A stretch of DNA of 64,000 nt, from NCBI GenBank assembly GCA_002327445.1, contig DCWA01000019.1, positions 138,445-202,444 of the forward strand, given 5' to 3'. Under the pieces are notes generated by a model that saw only the letters and a program-made list of their open reading frames with translations, searched no databases and was not told where the DNA came from. This stretch comes from Desulfobacteraceae bacterium UBA2174 (GTDB lineage Bacteria > Desulfobacterota > Desulfobacteria > Desulfobacterales > UBA2174). Below are positions 1 to 9,767 of this stretch, in pieces; positions within the stretch are counted from its first letter, which is position 1; every line of letters starts with the position of its first letter. The translations under genes and the position numbers were made by a program.

Positions 1-136
1 GTTCCGGCATCCCGGTGGCGGCCATGTAAATCTGGAAGGTGAAGCTGTAGGCGATCAGCACCAGGAGGATCGGGTCGCGCGCCAGGCTCCACAGTTCCTT
101 GATTCCCAGGCGATAAATATTGGAAACGCGGCTCAT
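1..136 (-). CDS. ABC-2 type permease, N-terminal fragment (runs off window)
   Basis: The first 45 codons of a membrane protein are visible, beginning MSRVSNIYRLGIKELWSLAR and entering a hydrophobic segment (PILLVLIAYSFTF). The start codon lies 2 bp beyond the TAG stop of the RbbA-like gene, so the two are translationally linked. The order HlyD protein, double-ATPase/permease, permease is the same as yhiI-rbbA-yhhJ in enterobacteria, so this is most likely the YhhJ-like ABC-2 permease. It would sit in the inner membrane and form the exporter together with the preceding product. The rest of the gene is outside the window. Confidence 0.8.
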   Translation of the reverse strand, partial: MSRVSNIYRLGIKELWSLARDPILLVLIAYSFTFQIYMAATGMPE

Positions 137-138
137 GT

Positions 139-2811
139 CTACCGCTCCTGTTTCTTCAACAGGAAGATCGAAAGGCCGATGATGACCAGCGCCGCCAGGC
201 CGATGGGCGCCAGGGCCGACTGCAGGTCGCCCATCCCCAGTGCCTTGTTGAAGACGCCGCGGCTGACGAGAATGTAGTGGGTGGCGGGGTAGATCTCTGC
301 GATCACCCGTCCGGCGCCTTCGAGGGACGAAACCGGGTTGATCATGCCGCCGAACTGGATGGCCGGCAGCATGGTCCCGATCATCGCCAGGAACATCGCT
401 GCGATCTGGCTGCGGGTGAAAGTGGACGCCAGCAGGCCGAACCCGGTGGAAAAACAGACGAACAACAAGGATGCCAGCACCAGCGTGGGGAAGCTCCCCT
501 TGACCGGTACGTCGAACAGCGTCACCGCGAACAGGCTCATGAACAGGAAATTGGCCGTGGCCAGGACGATGTAGGGCACTTGCTTGCCGATGAGAAATTC
601 GCTGCGCGAAATGGGCGTGACGTAGAAGTTGACGATGGATCCCAGCTCTTTTTCCCGCACCACCGACAGGGCGCTGAGCATGGACGGGATCATCAGCAAC
701 AGGAGGGGGATCACCGCCGGCACCATGGCGGGCAGGCTTTTGACGTCGGGGTTGTAGCGGAAACGGGTTTCGACGACGGCGGCGCCCGGTGCCATCTCCT
801 GGCCGAAGCGCGTTCTGGCGGTTTCCGCCAGCCACCTCTGATGCATGCCCTGGACGTAGCCCTGGATCGTTTCGGCCCGCTGGGGCATGGACCCGTCGAT
901 CCAGGCGCCGATCGCCACCGGGGTGCCGCGCATCACGTCGCGGCCGAAGCCGGGTGGAATTTCGAGGGCCAGGGAAAGTTCGCCGCTGCGCATGCGCCGG
1001 TCGAGGTCGGCATCGTCGGCAATGGGCGGCCGCTCCACGAAATAGCGCGAACCGGAGAGGTCCAGGGTGTAGGTCCGGCTCAGGGTCGTCTGGTCGCAGT
1101 CGAGCACGGCGTAGCTCAGATCGTTGACATCCATGGTGATGCCGTAGCCCATGATGACCATCAGGATCAGGCTGCCGAATAGCGCCATGACCATCCGCAC
1201 CGGATCGCGGCCCAGCTCGAGGGCCTCGCGCAGGGTGTAGCTGAAGGCGCGGGCGAAGCGGAAGCCCCGGGTTCGGTGGGCCGAAGGCGTCGATTTCCCC
1301 GGGAAGGTTGCCGTGGGAAGGGGACCGGCGAGTTCGGCCGGGGCTTGATCATCGGCCGGCCCATCCGTCGCGGTGGCTTCCTTCAAATGGGCGATGAAGG
1401 CGTCTTCAAGGGTTTTGGCGCCGCGTTCGGCGACGATTTTCGCGGGCCGGTCGCTTACCAGGACGCGCCCGGCGTGCATCAGCGAAATACGGTCGCAGCG
1501 CTCGGCCTCGTTCATGAAATGCGTCGAGATGAAGATCGTCACCTTGTCGTTGCGCGACAGGTCGATGAGCAGCCGCCAGAACTGGTCTCGCGCCACCGGG
1601 TCGACGCCCGAGGTCGGTTCGTCGAGGATCAGCATTTCCGGCTCATGGACCATCGCCACGGCCAGGGACAGGCGCTGGCGCATGCCCAGCGGCAAGCGTG
1701 CCGGCAGGGCGTCGGGCACGCCGTCGAGCCCGAAACGGTCCATCAGCGCGGCGACCCGCGCCGGGATGTCCGCTTCGGAGACGCTGAACAGGCGGGCGTG
1801 CAGCACCAGATTCTGCCGCACGGTCAGCTCGGCATACAGGGAAAAGGATTGGGACATGTAGCCGACCCGCCGCCGCGTGTCGATGTCGCAGGCGTCCACC
1901 TTGCATCCGAACAGCCATGCCTTTCCTTCGCTGGGCGGCAGCAGGCCGGTGAGCATCTTCATGGTGGTGGTCTTGCCGCAGCCGTTGGAGCCGAGAAAAC
2001 CGAAGATTTCGCCCCGGTGGATGCGAAAGTTGACGTGGTCCACCGCCGTGTTGGCGCTGAAGCGCATCGTCAGATCGCGGGCCTCGATGGCGATCTCTCC
2101 GCCGTCGGCATAGGGTGGGACCGCCACCTCCTGGTGGCCCCGCTTCCGTTCTTCCGGCAACAGGGAGATGAAGGCCGCCTCCAGGGTGGATCGGCCGGTG
2201 TGCCGGTACAGATCCCCGGGCGTTCCCGTGGCCAGGGTGCGCCCGGCGTCCATCGCCACCAGCCAGTCGAAACGTTCGGCTTCGTCCATGTAGGCGGTGG
2301 CGACCATTACGCTCATGTCCGGGCGCTGCCGGCGGATGCGGCCGATGAGCGCCCAGAACTGGGCGCGCGCCAAGGGATCGACCCCGGTGGTGGGATCGTC
2401 CAGGATCAACAAGCGCGGATCGTGGACCAGGGTGCAGCACAGGCCCAGCTTCTGCTTCATGCCGCCGGAGAGCTTGCCCGCCGGGCGATCGAGGAACGGA
2501 TACAGCCCCGTCGCCCGGGTCAGTTCATCGATGCGCCGGCGGCGCTCGGCGGCGCCGTGGCCGAACAACCGTCCGAAAAACTGCAAGTTCTCCTCGACGG
2601 ACAGGTTCGGGTAAAGATTTTTGCCCAGGCCCTGGGGCATGTAGGCGATCAAGGGGCAGACCCGCCGGCGATGGCGCGCCGAGCGCATGTCGCCGTCCAG
2701 CACCATCACCCGTCCCTGCTGTACCGCCCGGGCGCCGGAGATTAGCGCCAGCAGGCTCGACTTGCCGACCCCGTCCGGACCGATCAGACCCACCATGCAG
2801 CCGGACGGCAC
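139..2811 (-). CDS. rbbA: RbbA-like ABC transporter: two ATPase domains fused to a permease
   Basis: The 890-residue frame holds two ABC ATPase domains and an ABC-2 permease. The first domain has Walker A GPDGVGKSS (residues 11-19), signature LSGGMKQK and Walker B LLILDDPTTGVDP. The second has Walker A GSNGCGKTT, a degenerate signature LPLGMRQRL and Walker B MLILDEPTSGVDP. The last ~370 residues carry several membrane spans. This is the architecture of RbbA/YhiH, with a HlyD partner upstream and an ABC-2 permease downstream. The start is uncertain. The reading frame continues upstream of 2811 with family-like residues (VASLAGVGLRYGRTAALD), but the only good start, the ATG at 2911 overlapping the HlyD stop, is out of frame by one base. 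A single-base change in the five-G run at 2903-2907 would join them, so the true gene is probably 139-2911 with an indel or sequencing error. Confidence 0.88.
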   Translation of the reverse strand: MPSGCMVGLIGPDGVGKSSLLALISGARAVQQGRVMVLDGDMRSARHRRRVCPLIAYMPQGLGKNLYPNLSVEENLQFFGRLFGHGAAERRRRIDELTRATGLYPFLDRPAGKLSGGMKQKLGLCCTLVHDPRLLILDDPTTGVDPLARAQFWALIGRIRRQRPDMSVMVATAYMDEAERFDWLVAMDAGRTLATGTPGDLYRHTGRSTLEAAFISLLPEERKRGHQEVAVPPYADGGEIAIEARDLTMRFSANTAVDHVNFRIHRGEIFGFLGSNGCGKTTTMKMLTGLLPPSEGKAWLFGCKVDACDIDTRRRVGYMSQSFSLYAELTVRQNLVLHARLFSVSEADIPARVAALMDRFGLDGVPDALPARLPLGMRQRLSLAVAMVHEPEMLILDEPTSGVDPVARDQFWRLLIDLSRNDKVTIFISTHFMNEAERCDRISLMHAGRVLVSDRPAKIVAERGAKTLEDAFIAHLKEATATDGPADDQAPAELAGPLPTATFPGKSTPSAHRTRGFRFARAFSYTLREALELGRDPVRMVMALFGSLILMVIMGYGITMDVNDLSYAVLDCDQTTLSRTYTLDLSGSRYFVERPPIADDADLDRRMRSGELSLALEIPPGFGRDVMRGTPVAIGAWIDGSMPQRAETIQGYVQGMHQRWLAETARTRFGQEMAPGAAVVETRFRYNPDVKSLPAMVPAVIPLLLLMIPSMLSALSVVREKELGSIVNFYVTPISRSEFLIGKQVPYIVLATANFLFMSLFAVTLFDVPVKGSFPTLVLASLLFVCFSTGFGLLASTFTRSQIAAMFLAMIGTMLPAIQFGGMINPVSSLEGAGRVIAEIYPATHYILVSRGVFNKALGMGDLQSALAPIGLAALVIIGLSIFLLKKQER

Positions 2812-2907
2812 GTCCAGATCGATCCTGTCCAGCGCCGCCGTCCTGCCGTAGCGAAGGCCGACCCCGGCGAGGCTTGCGACCGGAGCGGTGCCGTGGGTTC
2901 GCGGGGG

Positions 2908-3999
2908 TCATGGCGTTTCCTTGAACGTCACCGCCAGGGACGCCGGCCACTGGGCACGGGGGTCCAGCTTGAGCCAGGCGACGCCGGGCAGGCCGGTCTT
3001 CACCTGCTCCATGTATTGCTGAAGCAGTCGTTCATCGATGCGCGCCTTGACCCGGAACATCAGTTTTTGCCGTTCGCTGGCGGTTTCCACCGTCTTGGGG
3101 GTGAATTGCGCCACGCTGGCCACGAAGGAAACCCGGGCCGGGATGACATAGTCCGGGGCGGCATCGAGGATGATTCGGACGTCGCTGCCCAGCGCCACCC
3201 TGCCCGCCACGGTTTCCGGCAGGAAGAAGATCATGTGGACGTCGCTGAGGTCCACCATGTTGAGCACCTTGCCCCCCACCCCCAGCACTTCCCCCGGCTG
3301 GGCGACCCGGTATTGCACACGGCCGTTGCGGGGCGCCTTGAGTTGGCTGTCGGCGATGTCGACTTCGATGCGGGTGATGGTGGCCCCGGCGGCCGCTACG
3401 GTGGAACGGGCGCCGATGACCTGCGCCTCATCCGCCAAAATAGCTGCCTGGACAGCCGCGGCCTGGGCTCTGGCGGCCTCCAGGGCCGCCGCGGCGCCGC
3501 GTACGGCCGCCTGGTCGTCCTCGAATTGCTGGATGGACGCCGCTCCCTTGCGGGACAAGGTGCGGGAGCGGTTCAGACGCCGTTTGGCATTGTCCAGGTC
3601 GCTCTCCCGTTGCACCACTACGGCCCGGGCTGCAGCCAGGTCGCTTTCGCGCATCTTGACTTGGGCTTCGGCGCTGGCAACGGCATGGATTGCACGCTGC
3701 TGCTGGGCCCGGGCTTCATCCAGTTGGGCGTTGAGCACGTCGATTTGCATCTGGGCCAGCACCTGGCCTGCCTTGACGAATTCGCCTTCCTTGACGAAGA
3801 TTTCGGCCACCCGGCCGGCGTACTTGGTGGCGATGTCGATCTCGGTGGCTTCAATGCGGCCGTTGCCGCTGACGAACCCGTCCCCCGGCCCGGCGGGATG
3901 CATCCGGCCCCACATCCACCCGGCCGCCAAGGCGATGGCGATGGCCGCCGCGGCGGCAAGCAGGCCTTTTTTGACGGAAGGTGCCATGGCTTCTCCCAA
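2908..3999 (-). CDS. HlyD-family membrane fusion (periplasmic adaptor) protein
   Basis: This 363-residue protein has an N-terminal signal anchor (residues ~11-30, LLAAAAAIAIALAAGWMWG). A lipoyl/barrel-sandwich half follows (GRVAEIFVKEGEFVKAGQVL), then a long Ala/Gln/Arg-rich alpha-helical hairpin (~85-200), the second half of the sandwich and a beta-barrel. It would bridge the ABC exporter in the inner membrane to an outer-membrane channel. It ends exactly where the RbbA-like gene should begin (ATGA overlap). No own outer-membrane factor is adjacent; the OMF at 5154-6557 could be shared. The 150-bp gap to the upstream DUF3187 gene has no strong terminator, so the block may be one long transcript. 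Confidence 0.9.
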   Translation of the reverse strand: MGEAMAPSVKKGLLAAAAAIAIALAAGWMWGRMHPAGPGDGFVSGNGRIEATEIDIATKYAGRVAEIFVKEGEFVKAGQVLAQMQIDVLNAQLDEARAQQQRAIHAVASAEAQVKMRESDLAAARAVVVQRESDLDNAKRRLNRSRTLSRKGAASIQQFEDDQAAVRGAAAALEAARAQAAAVQAAILADEAQVIGARSTVAAAGATITRIEVDIADSQLKAPRNGRVQYRVAQPGEVLGVGGKVLNMVDLSDVHMIFFLPETVAGRVALGSDVRIILDAAPDYVIPARVSFVASVAQFTPKTVETASERQKLMFRVKARIDERLLQQYMEQVKTGLPGVAWLKLDPRAQWPASLAVTFKETP

Positions 4000-4149
4000 A
4001 GTTCGGTGGGAACATGAAACGGCTGGCGATCATGCGGCACCGGCGGGCGTCACGGACACCGGCCGATTTTGGCGGAGCGGTCCAATTGAACCGCGGTGCT
4101 CCAAAAAAGGATAGCGAAATGTGTTTCCGAAGAAAAGCGCCTTGAACGC

Positions 4150-5157
4150 TCAGAAATGCCAGCCGAGATTGAGAAAGAAGGTGATGTCGGCACCGGCCTC
4201 CGCCGAGTCGACGATATCCTCCATGGTGCCGGCCTGGACGAAAAAGCCATCGGGCCGCTGGTAGGTGATGCCGAGCAGCAAGTCCACGATGCGCCGGTCG
4301 AGCATGGTCAGGCCGGTGCCTGAAAAAGGGCGGGACGTGTAGGCCACCTGGGCGCTGGCCGACCAGACGTCGGTGAACGCGTAGCTCATGCCGAACATCG
4401 CCTGGTAGAAGGTCTCGGCATCCACTTCGGGATCGTCGATGTCGCCGGGAAAGATGACATCGGCGTTGAGAAAGGCGGCCACCGATCCGAAATGCTTTTC
4501 CAGCAGCAGCCCGAAGCCAACATCGGTGCCGCCGCTGCCCAGGCCGCGGCTGCGGCGGCCGGTGGGCAGTTTCAGCCCCAGGCGGGCGGCCACGGCCGGC
4601 ATTGCATCGCCTTCCTGAAAAACGAGTGTCTTCAAGCGTAGCGCCACGTCTCCGGGGCCGGTGGCATGATCGTCGCTGCCGATGACGCGACGTCCGCCGC
4701 GGCGGATATCGAAGTGGTACTGGCCGGGGGACTCCTCCTCCCGCACCTTGCGGGCATTGCCGAAGGCCTGCTCCACATCGAGAATGAAATCGTCAAGGAA
4801 GCCGCCGCCGGATAGCGCCAGCGGCAGAGAAAGGTTGACTTCGATCCGGTCGGAAAGGCCGTAGTTGAAGTCCACGGTGGTGCGCAGCATCTCCATGTCG
4901 ATGACCCCGGCGGCCGGGCCGGGATCATCTTCCACCAGGAGGGTATTGGTGAGGCTGTTGGATACCGTCAGCCGGCCGGTGCCCCGCGAAAGGGTCTTGG
5001 CCCGGTCCGGCGGGGCTTGCAAAAAGAGGAGTTGCACCGGCGAGGCGTTGACCATGGAGATCGGGGCGGCGTGAACGCCGGCAGCGTCGACGGGGGGTGC
5101 GATCAGCACGGGGATGAGGAGGCCGGCACAGAAGATCGCGGTGGCTGTTGGTTTCAT
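4150..5157 (-). CDS. DUF3187-family outer-membrane protein
   Basis: This 335-residue protein has a clear Sec signal peptide (MKPTATAIFCAGLLIPVLIA, cleavage near DAAG). Alternating hydrophobic/polar beta-strand sequence follows, with aromatic turns and a C-terminal LGWHF, as in outer-membrane barrels. I recognise it as the DUF3187 family, whose function is unknown. Its ATG overlaps the stop of the outer-membrane factor gene by 4 bp, so it is translated as the last gene of the RND efflux operon. It may assist or insulate the efflux channel at the outer membrane; that is inference from position only. Confidence 0.75.
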   Translation of the reverse strand: MKPTATAIFCAGLLIPVLIAPPVDAAGVHAAPISMVNASPVQLLFLQAPPDRAKTLSRGTGRLTVSNSLTNTLLVEDDPGPAAGVIDMEMLRTTVDFNYGLSDRIEVNLSLPLALSGGGFLDDFILDVEQAFGNARKVREEESPGQYHFDIRRGGRRVIGSDDHATGPGDVALRLKTLVFQEGDAMPAVAARLGLKLPTGRRSRGLGSGGTDVGFGLLLEKHFGSVAAFLNADVIFPGDIDDPEVDAETFYQAMFGMSYAFTDVWSASAQVAYTSRPFSGTGLTMLDRRIVDLLLGITYQRPDGFFVQAGTMEDIVDSAEAGADITFFLNLGWHF

Positions 5158-6557
5158 CCACCACCTCCCAGGGCGGCGTAGAGGTTGACCCTGGCGGCCA
5201 GATCCGCCAGTCGAACCGTGATCAGCCCCTGCCGGGCCGCATAGAGGGAGCGTTGGGCCTCCAGGACGCTCAGGTAGCTGTCCACGCCTTTGGTATAACG
5301 GAGGTCGGAGAGGCGATGGGCCTCGCTGGAAGCTTCCACCAGGGACCGCTGGGCTTCCAGTTGGCGGCCCACGGTTCCCTGCTGGGCCAGGGCATCGGCG
5401 ACTTCACGGAAAGCGGTCTGGATGGCTTTTTCGTATTGGGTCAGGAGGATTTCGCGTTCCACCTTGGCGACATCCAGGGCCGCCCAGGTGCGCGGGTCGA
5501 AAATCGGTATCCCGATGTGCGGGGCAAAATTCCAGGTGTCCTGGCCGGCGGCAAAGAGATCGGAGAGTTCGGCGCTGGCGGTGCCGAAGGCGGTGGTGAG
5601 CGAGATGCGGGGAAACAGGGCCGCCCGGGCGGCGCCGATGTTGGCGTTGGCCGCCTTGAGGCGGCGTTCGGCGGCCAGCACGTCCGGCCGGCGCAGCAGC
5701 ACCTCGGAGGAGGTGTCCACGGCCGGGTCAACCGGGCGCTCCACCCGACCGATCTCATCGGCCCACAGCGGGGATTCCACCGGTGCGCCCACCAGCAGGG
5801 CCAAGGCGTTTTGATCTTGGGCCACCACCTGGGTGAAACGGGCCACGTCCACCCGGGCGGCGTCCACCTGGGTCTGAGCTCTCCGCAGGTCCAACTCCTG
5901 GGCCAGGCCCACATCGTAGCGCCGGCGGATCAACTCGTAGGTCGCCTGCTGGGTGTCGAGGGTCGATCGGGCCAGTTCCAGCTTTTCGCGGTCGGCGGCC
6001 AGGGTGAGCCAGCCGTTGGCCGTTTCGGCGATGAGGAGAATCCGGGCGGCGCGCTCGGCCTCCTCCGTGGCGAGGTATTCTTCCAGCGCGGCCCTCTCCA
6101 GGCTGCGCAGGCGGCCGAAAAAGTCGATCTCCCAGGCGCTGACGCCCAGATTGACACTGTACTCCTCCACGGTCATCGACTGCCCTTGGCTCGACAAGTC
6201 CGCCGGCAGACGTTCCTGGTAGAAGCTGCCGGTGGCGTCCACCTTGGGCAGCAGGTCGGCGCGCTGGATGCGGTAGTAGGCCCGGGCCCGCTCGACGTTC
6301 AGCGCCGCCAGGCGCAGGTCGCGGTTGTTTTCCAGGGCGGCGGCAATCACGGCCCGCAGCCGGGGGTCGGTGAAAAACTGGCGCCAGGGCAGGTCGGCGG
6401 CCGCCGATGTTCCCTCCGGTGCTTCGCCATTGTATGCCGGCCCTTCGGGCCACTGCCCGGGGACCGGGGACTCGGGGCGAAAGTATTCGGGGATCATGGT
6501 GCAGCCGGAGCAGAGAAGAACGGCGGCAACCCCGTAAAAAAAGGTTTTTTTGATCAT
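5154..6557 (-). CDS. Outer-membrane factor of RND efflux pump (NodT/OprM type lipoprotein)
   Basis: This 467-residue protein begins with a lipoprotein signal (MIKKTFFYGVAAVLLCSGC, Cys19 as lipidation site). Two OEP repeats of long coiled helices follow, with typical elements such as DLPWRQFFTDPRLR, NNRDLRLA and RRPDVLAAERRLKAANANIGAARAA split across them. It forms the TolC-like channel of the tripartite pump encoded immediately upstream. It starts 22 bp downstream of the AcrB-type gene and overlaps the DUF3187 gene by 4 bp. Confidence 0.94.
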   Translation of the reverse strand: MIKKTFFYGVAAVLLCSGCTMIPEYFRPESPVPGQWPEGPAYNGEAPEGTSAAADLPWRQFFTDPRLRAVIAAALENNRDLRLAALNVERARAYYRIQRADLLPKVDATGSFYQERLPADLSSQGQSMTVEEYSVNLGVSAWEIDFFGRLRSLERAALEEYLATEEAERAARILLIAETANGWLTLAADREKLELARSTLDTQQATYELIRRRYDVGLAQELDLRRAQTQVDAARVDVARFTQVVAQDQNALALLVGAPVESPLWADEIGRVERPVDPAVDTSSEVLLRRPDVLAAERRLKAANANIGAARAALFPRISLTTAFGTASAELSDLFAAGQDTWNFAPHIGIPIFDPRTWAALDVAKVEREILLTQYEKAIQTAFREVADALAQQGTVGRQLEAQRSLVEASSEAHRLSDLRYTKGVDSYLSVLEAQRSLYAARQGLITVRLADLAARVNLYAALGGGG

Positions 6558-6578
6558 ATCAAGGTTCCCTCGTGTCGA

Positions 6579-9500
6579 TCATGGGCGGTTGGAAGACGCC
6601 GGCGGACCGGGTTTTTTGCGCCCGAACACCCGCACCACGACCACATAGAACAGCGGGATGAAGAAAATGGCCAAGAAGGTCGATGTGACCATCCCGCCCA
6701 AGACACCGGTGCCGATGGCGGTCTGGGCGCCGGCGCCGGCCCCGGTGGCCATGGCCAACGGCAAGACGCCGAACCCGAAGGCCAGCGAGGTCATCACGAT
6801 GGGCCGCAACCGCAGCTTGGCGCCTTCCAGGGTCGCTTCCACCAGACTCTTGCCTTCCTTGACCTTGCCCATGGCGAACTGGACGATCAGGATGGCGTTC
6901 TTGGTGGTCAGCCCCAGCACGGTGAGCAGCCCGATCTGAAAGTAGACGTCGTTGGGAAACCCTCTCAGCATCGAGGCGGCCACTCCGCCGATAATCCCCA
7001 GGGGCAGGGCCAGCATGACGGAGATGGGCACGGTCCAGCTCTCGTACAAGGCGGCCAGGCAGAGGAAGATCACGATCATGGAAAAGGCGTAGAGGAGGCC
7101 GGTCTGGCTCTTGGCCATACGCTCCTGGTACGAGATGCCGCTCCAGTCGAAGCCGATGCCCTCGGGCAGTTTGGCGACGATTTCCTCCATGGCGGCCATG
7201 GCTTCCCCGGTGCTGCGGCCCAGTGGGGCTTCGCCGAGGATGTTCATGGATGGAAACGCGTTGAAGCGTTCCAGCCGCGGCGATCCATAGTCCCAGTATC
7301 CCGAGGCGAAGGCGGTAAAAGGGGTCATGGTGCCCTGGCTGTTGCGCACGTAGAGGTTTTCCAGGTCCGTGGGCAGCATGCGATGCGGCGCATCCGCCTG
7401 GACATAGACCCGCTTGACCCGCCCCCCCTGGATGAAGTCGTTGACATAGGCACTGCCGAAGGCGGCCGAAATCGTGTGGTGGATCGAGTTGATGGGTACC
7501 CCCAGGGCCCCTGCCCGCTCCCAGTCCACGTCGATGCGGTACTGGGCCACGTCGTCCATGCCGTTGGGCCGCACCCGGGTGAGGCGATCGTCGCCGGCGG
7601 CCATGCCCAGGAGCTGGTTGCGCGCTTCCATCAGCTTTTGGTGGCCGATACCGCCGCGGTCCTGCAATTGGAAGTCGAACCCCACCGAGGTGCCCAGCTC
7701 GGTGACCGCCGGCGGGGCGAAGGCGAAGACCCGGGCGTTGCGGATCCTGGCAAAGCGGGCCATGGCACGGTCCGCGACGGCCCAGACCTTCAGGTCCGGT
7801 CGATCCCTCAGCTCCCAGTCCTTGAGCCGGACGAAGCCCAGCCCGGTATTCTGGCCGTTGCCGCCGAAGCCGTGCCCGGCGACGGTCAAAACCGACGCCA
7901 CCGCTTCCTTTTCCTCTTCCTCGAAGTAGGCCCGGACTTCATCCAGCACCGCCATGGTCTGCTCCAAGGTCGAACCGGAGGGGAGCTGGGCCTGGATGAA
8001 CATGGTGCCCTGGTCCTCGTCGGGCAGGTAGGCGGTGGGCATGCGTTGGAACAGGTAGCCGAGGGCCGCCACGATGAGCACGTAGACGAACAGGTAGCGC
8101 AGGCGACGCCCCAGCATCTTGCCCACCGCGCCGGTGTACTTGCTCCGCAGCCAGTCGAATCCGCGGTCGAAGGCGAGAAAAAAACGGTTGGCGGCGTACA
8201 CGATGGTACCCAGCAGCGGCACATCGAGGCGCCTGGCCTTCACCCGGTCGTCGAAGGAACGCAGCAGGGAAGCGCAGAGCACCGGCGTCAGGATCAGGGC
8301 CACCAGCACCGACAGGAGCATGGCCGAGATCACGGTGACGGAGAACTGCCGATAGATCACCCCGGTGGACCCTCCGAAGAAGGCCATGGGGCCGAAGACC
8401 GCCGCCAGCACCAGACCGATGCCGACCAGGGCGCTGGTGATCTCCTCCATCGACTTGGCGGTGGCCTCCTTGGGAGGGAGTTTCTCCTCGTGGATGATGC
8501 GCTCCACGTTTTCCACCACCACGATGGCGTCGTCCACCAGCAGTCCGATGGCCAGCACCATGGCAAACATGGTGAGCATGTTGATGGAGTAACCGAATAA
8601 GCCCAGCACGGCGAAGGTGCCCAGGATCACTACCGGCACCGCCAGAGTGGGGATCAGGGTGGCGCGGATGTTTCCCAGGAAGAGAAACATCACGAGGAAG
8701 ACCAAAAGGATGGCCTCGAACAGGGTCTTGACCACTTCGTCGATGGCCACCTTGATGAAGGGGGTGGTGTCGAAGGGGTAGATGGCCTTGACGCCCTGAG
8801 GAAAATAATCGGATAGTTCTTCCATCTTGGCCCGCACGGCGTCGGCGGTGTCCAGGGCGTTGGCCCCGGCGGCCTGCCGGATGGCCAGGGCCGCGCTCGG
8901 TTTGCCGTTGAACAACGCTTCTATGTCGTAGCGCTCGGTGCCCAGCTCGGTGCGGCCCACGTCCCGGACGCGCACCACGGAACCGTCCGGGTTGATGCGC
9001 AGCGGGATGGCGGCGAACTCCTCCGGCGTTTTGAGCAGGTTCTGGACGATGATCGAGGCATTGAGCCGTTGGCCTTCCACCGCCGGCGCCCCACCGAACT
9101 GGCCGGCGGAGATCTCCACGTTGTAGGCGTGCAGGGCCGTGACGACATCCTCGATGGTGAGGCTGTAATCGGTGAGCTTGTCCGGATCCAGCCACACCCG
9201 CATGGCGTACTCGCCGCCGAAGGGTTCCACCTCCCCGACCCCCGGGACCCTGGCCAGCACCTTTTCGATGTTGCTCTGGGCATAGTCGCGCAGGTCGATG
9301 CCGCTCATGCTGCCGTCCTCGGAGATCAGGCCCACGATGATCAGGTAGTTGCGGGTGGACTTGCTCACCTCGACCCCCTGGCGCTGGACCACGTCCGGCA
9401 AGCTGGCCATGGCCAGTTGGAGCTTGTTTTGGACCTGGGACCAGGCGAAATCCGGGTCGGTGCCGGGGGCGAAGGTCAGTTCGATGCGCCCGGCGCCGGA

Positions 9501-9755
9501 ACCGTCACTGGTGGCGGTCATGTACAGCAGCCGGTCGAAACCGGTCATCTTCTGCTCGATGACCTGGATGACGCTGTTTTCCACCGTCTCCGCCGAGGCG
9601 CCGGGGTAGTAGGCGTCGATGGCGATGGACGGCGGGGCGATGGGCGGGTACTGGGAGATGGGCATGTTGTAAATCGCCAGGCCACCGCCCAGCATCATGA
9701 TGATGGCGATGACCCAGGCGAAGACCGGACGATCCAGAAAGAATTTAGACAGCAT
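6579..9755 (-). CDS. HAE1-type RND efflux pump, inner-membrane subunit (AcrB/MexB-like)
   Basis: At 1058 residues this has full AcrB/MexB length. It starts MLSKFFLDRPVFAWVIAIIM, as pump proteins do, and has twelve predicted membrane spans in two halves, each with a large periplasmic insertion. The proton-relay aspartates are present in span 4 (AIGLLVDDAIVVVENVER). Two typical Q-rich porter repeats are recognisable. Hydrophobic compounds would be exported by proton antiport together with the adaptor (9768-10982) and channel (5154-6557). Spacing to the adaptor gene is 12 bp, so co-transcription is near certain. The likely control is sigma-54 dependent (see 11341-11356). Confidence 0.97.
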   Translation of the reverse strand: MLSKFFLDRPVFAWVIAIIMMLGGGLAIYNMPISQYPPIAPPSIAIDAYYPGASAETVENSVIQVIEQKMTGFDRLLYMTATSDGSGAGRIELTFAPGTDPDFAWSQVQNKLQLAMASLPDVVQRQGVEVSKSTRNYLIIVGLISEDGSMSGIDLRDYAQSNIEKVLARVPGVGEVEPFGGEYAMRVWLDPDKLTDYSLTIEDVVTALHAYNVEISAGQFGGAPAVEGQRLNASIIVQNLLKTPEEFAAIPLRINPDGSVVRVRDVGRTELGTERYDIEALFNGKPSAALAIRQAAGANALDTADAVRAKMEELSDYFPQGVKAIYPFDTTPFIKVAIDEVVKTLFEAILLVFLVMFLFLGNIRATLIPTLAVPVVILGTFAVLGLFGYSINMLTMFAMVLAIGLLVDDAIVVVENVERIIHEEKLPPKEATAKSMEEITSALVGIGLVLAAVFGPMAFFGGSTGVIYRQFSVTVISAMLLSVLVALILTPVLCASLLRSFDDRVKARRLDVPLLGTIVYAANRFFLAFDRGFDWLRSKYTGAVGKMLGRRLRYLFVYVLIVAALGYLFQRMPTAYLPDEDQGTMFIQAQLPSGSTLEQTMAVLDEVRAYFEEEEKEAVASVLTVAGHGFGGNGQNTGLGFVRLKDWELRDRPDLKVWAVADRAMARFARIRNARVFAFAPPAVTELGTSVGFDFQLQDRGGIGHQKLMEARNQLLGMAAGDDRLTRVRPNGMDDVAQYRIDVDWERAGALGVPINSIHHTISAAFGSAYVNDFIQGGRVKRVYVQADAPHRMLPTDLENLYVRNSQGTMTPFTAFASGYWDYGSPRLERFNAFPSMNILGEAPLGRSTGEAMAAMEEIVAKLPEGIGFDWSGISYQERMAKSQTGLLYAFSMIVIFLCLAALYESWTVPISVMLALPLGIIGGVAASMLRGFPNDVYFQIGLLTVLGLTTKNAILIVQFAMGKVKEGKSLVEATLEGAKLRLRPIVMTSLAFGFGVLPLAMATGAGAGAQTAIGTGVLGGMVTSTFLAIFFIPLFYVVVVRVFGRKKPGPPASSNRP

Positions 9756-9767
9756 GGCGAGCCTCCG

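Noticed and set aside
5148..8600. Very long open frame on the plus strand (about 1150 codons) opposite the RND pump genes
   Set aside because: It is antisense to two clearly recognisable efflux genes. Its product is rich in Gly/His/Gln/Arg with no domain pattern, as expected from the opposite strand of GC-rich coding DNA. The same holds for long antisense frames at 9069-11309, 13243-15327, 28213-29808, 53403-55622 and others.
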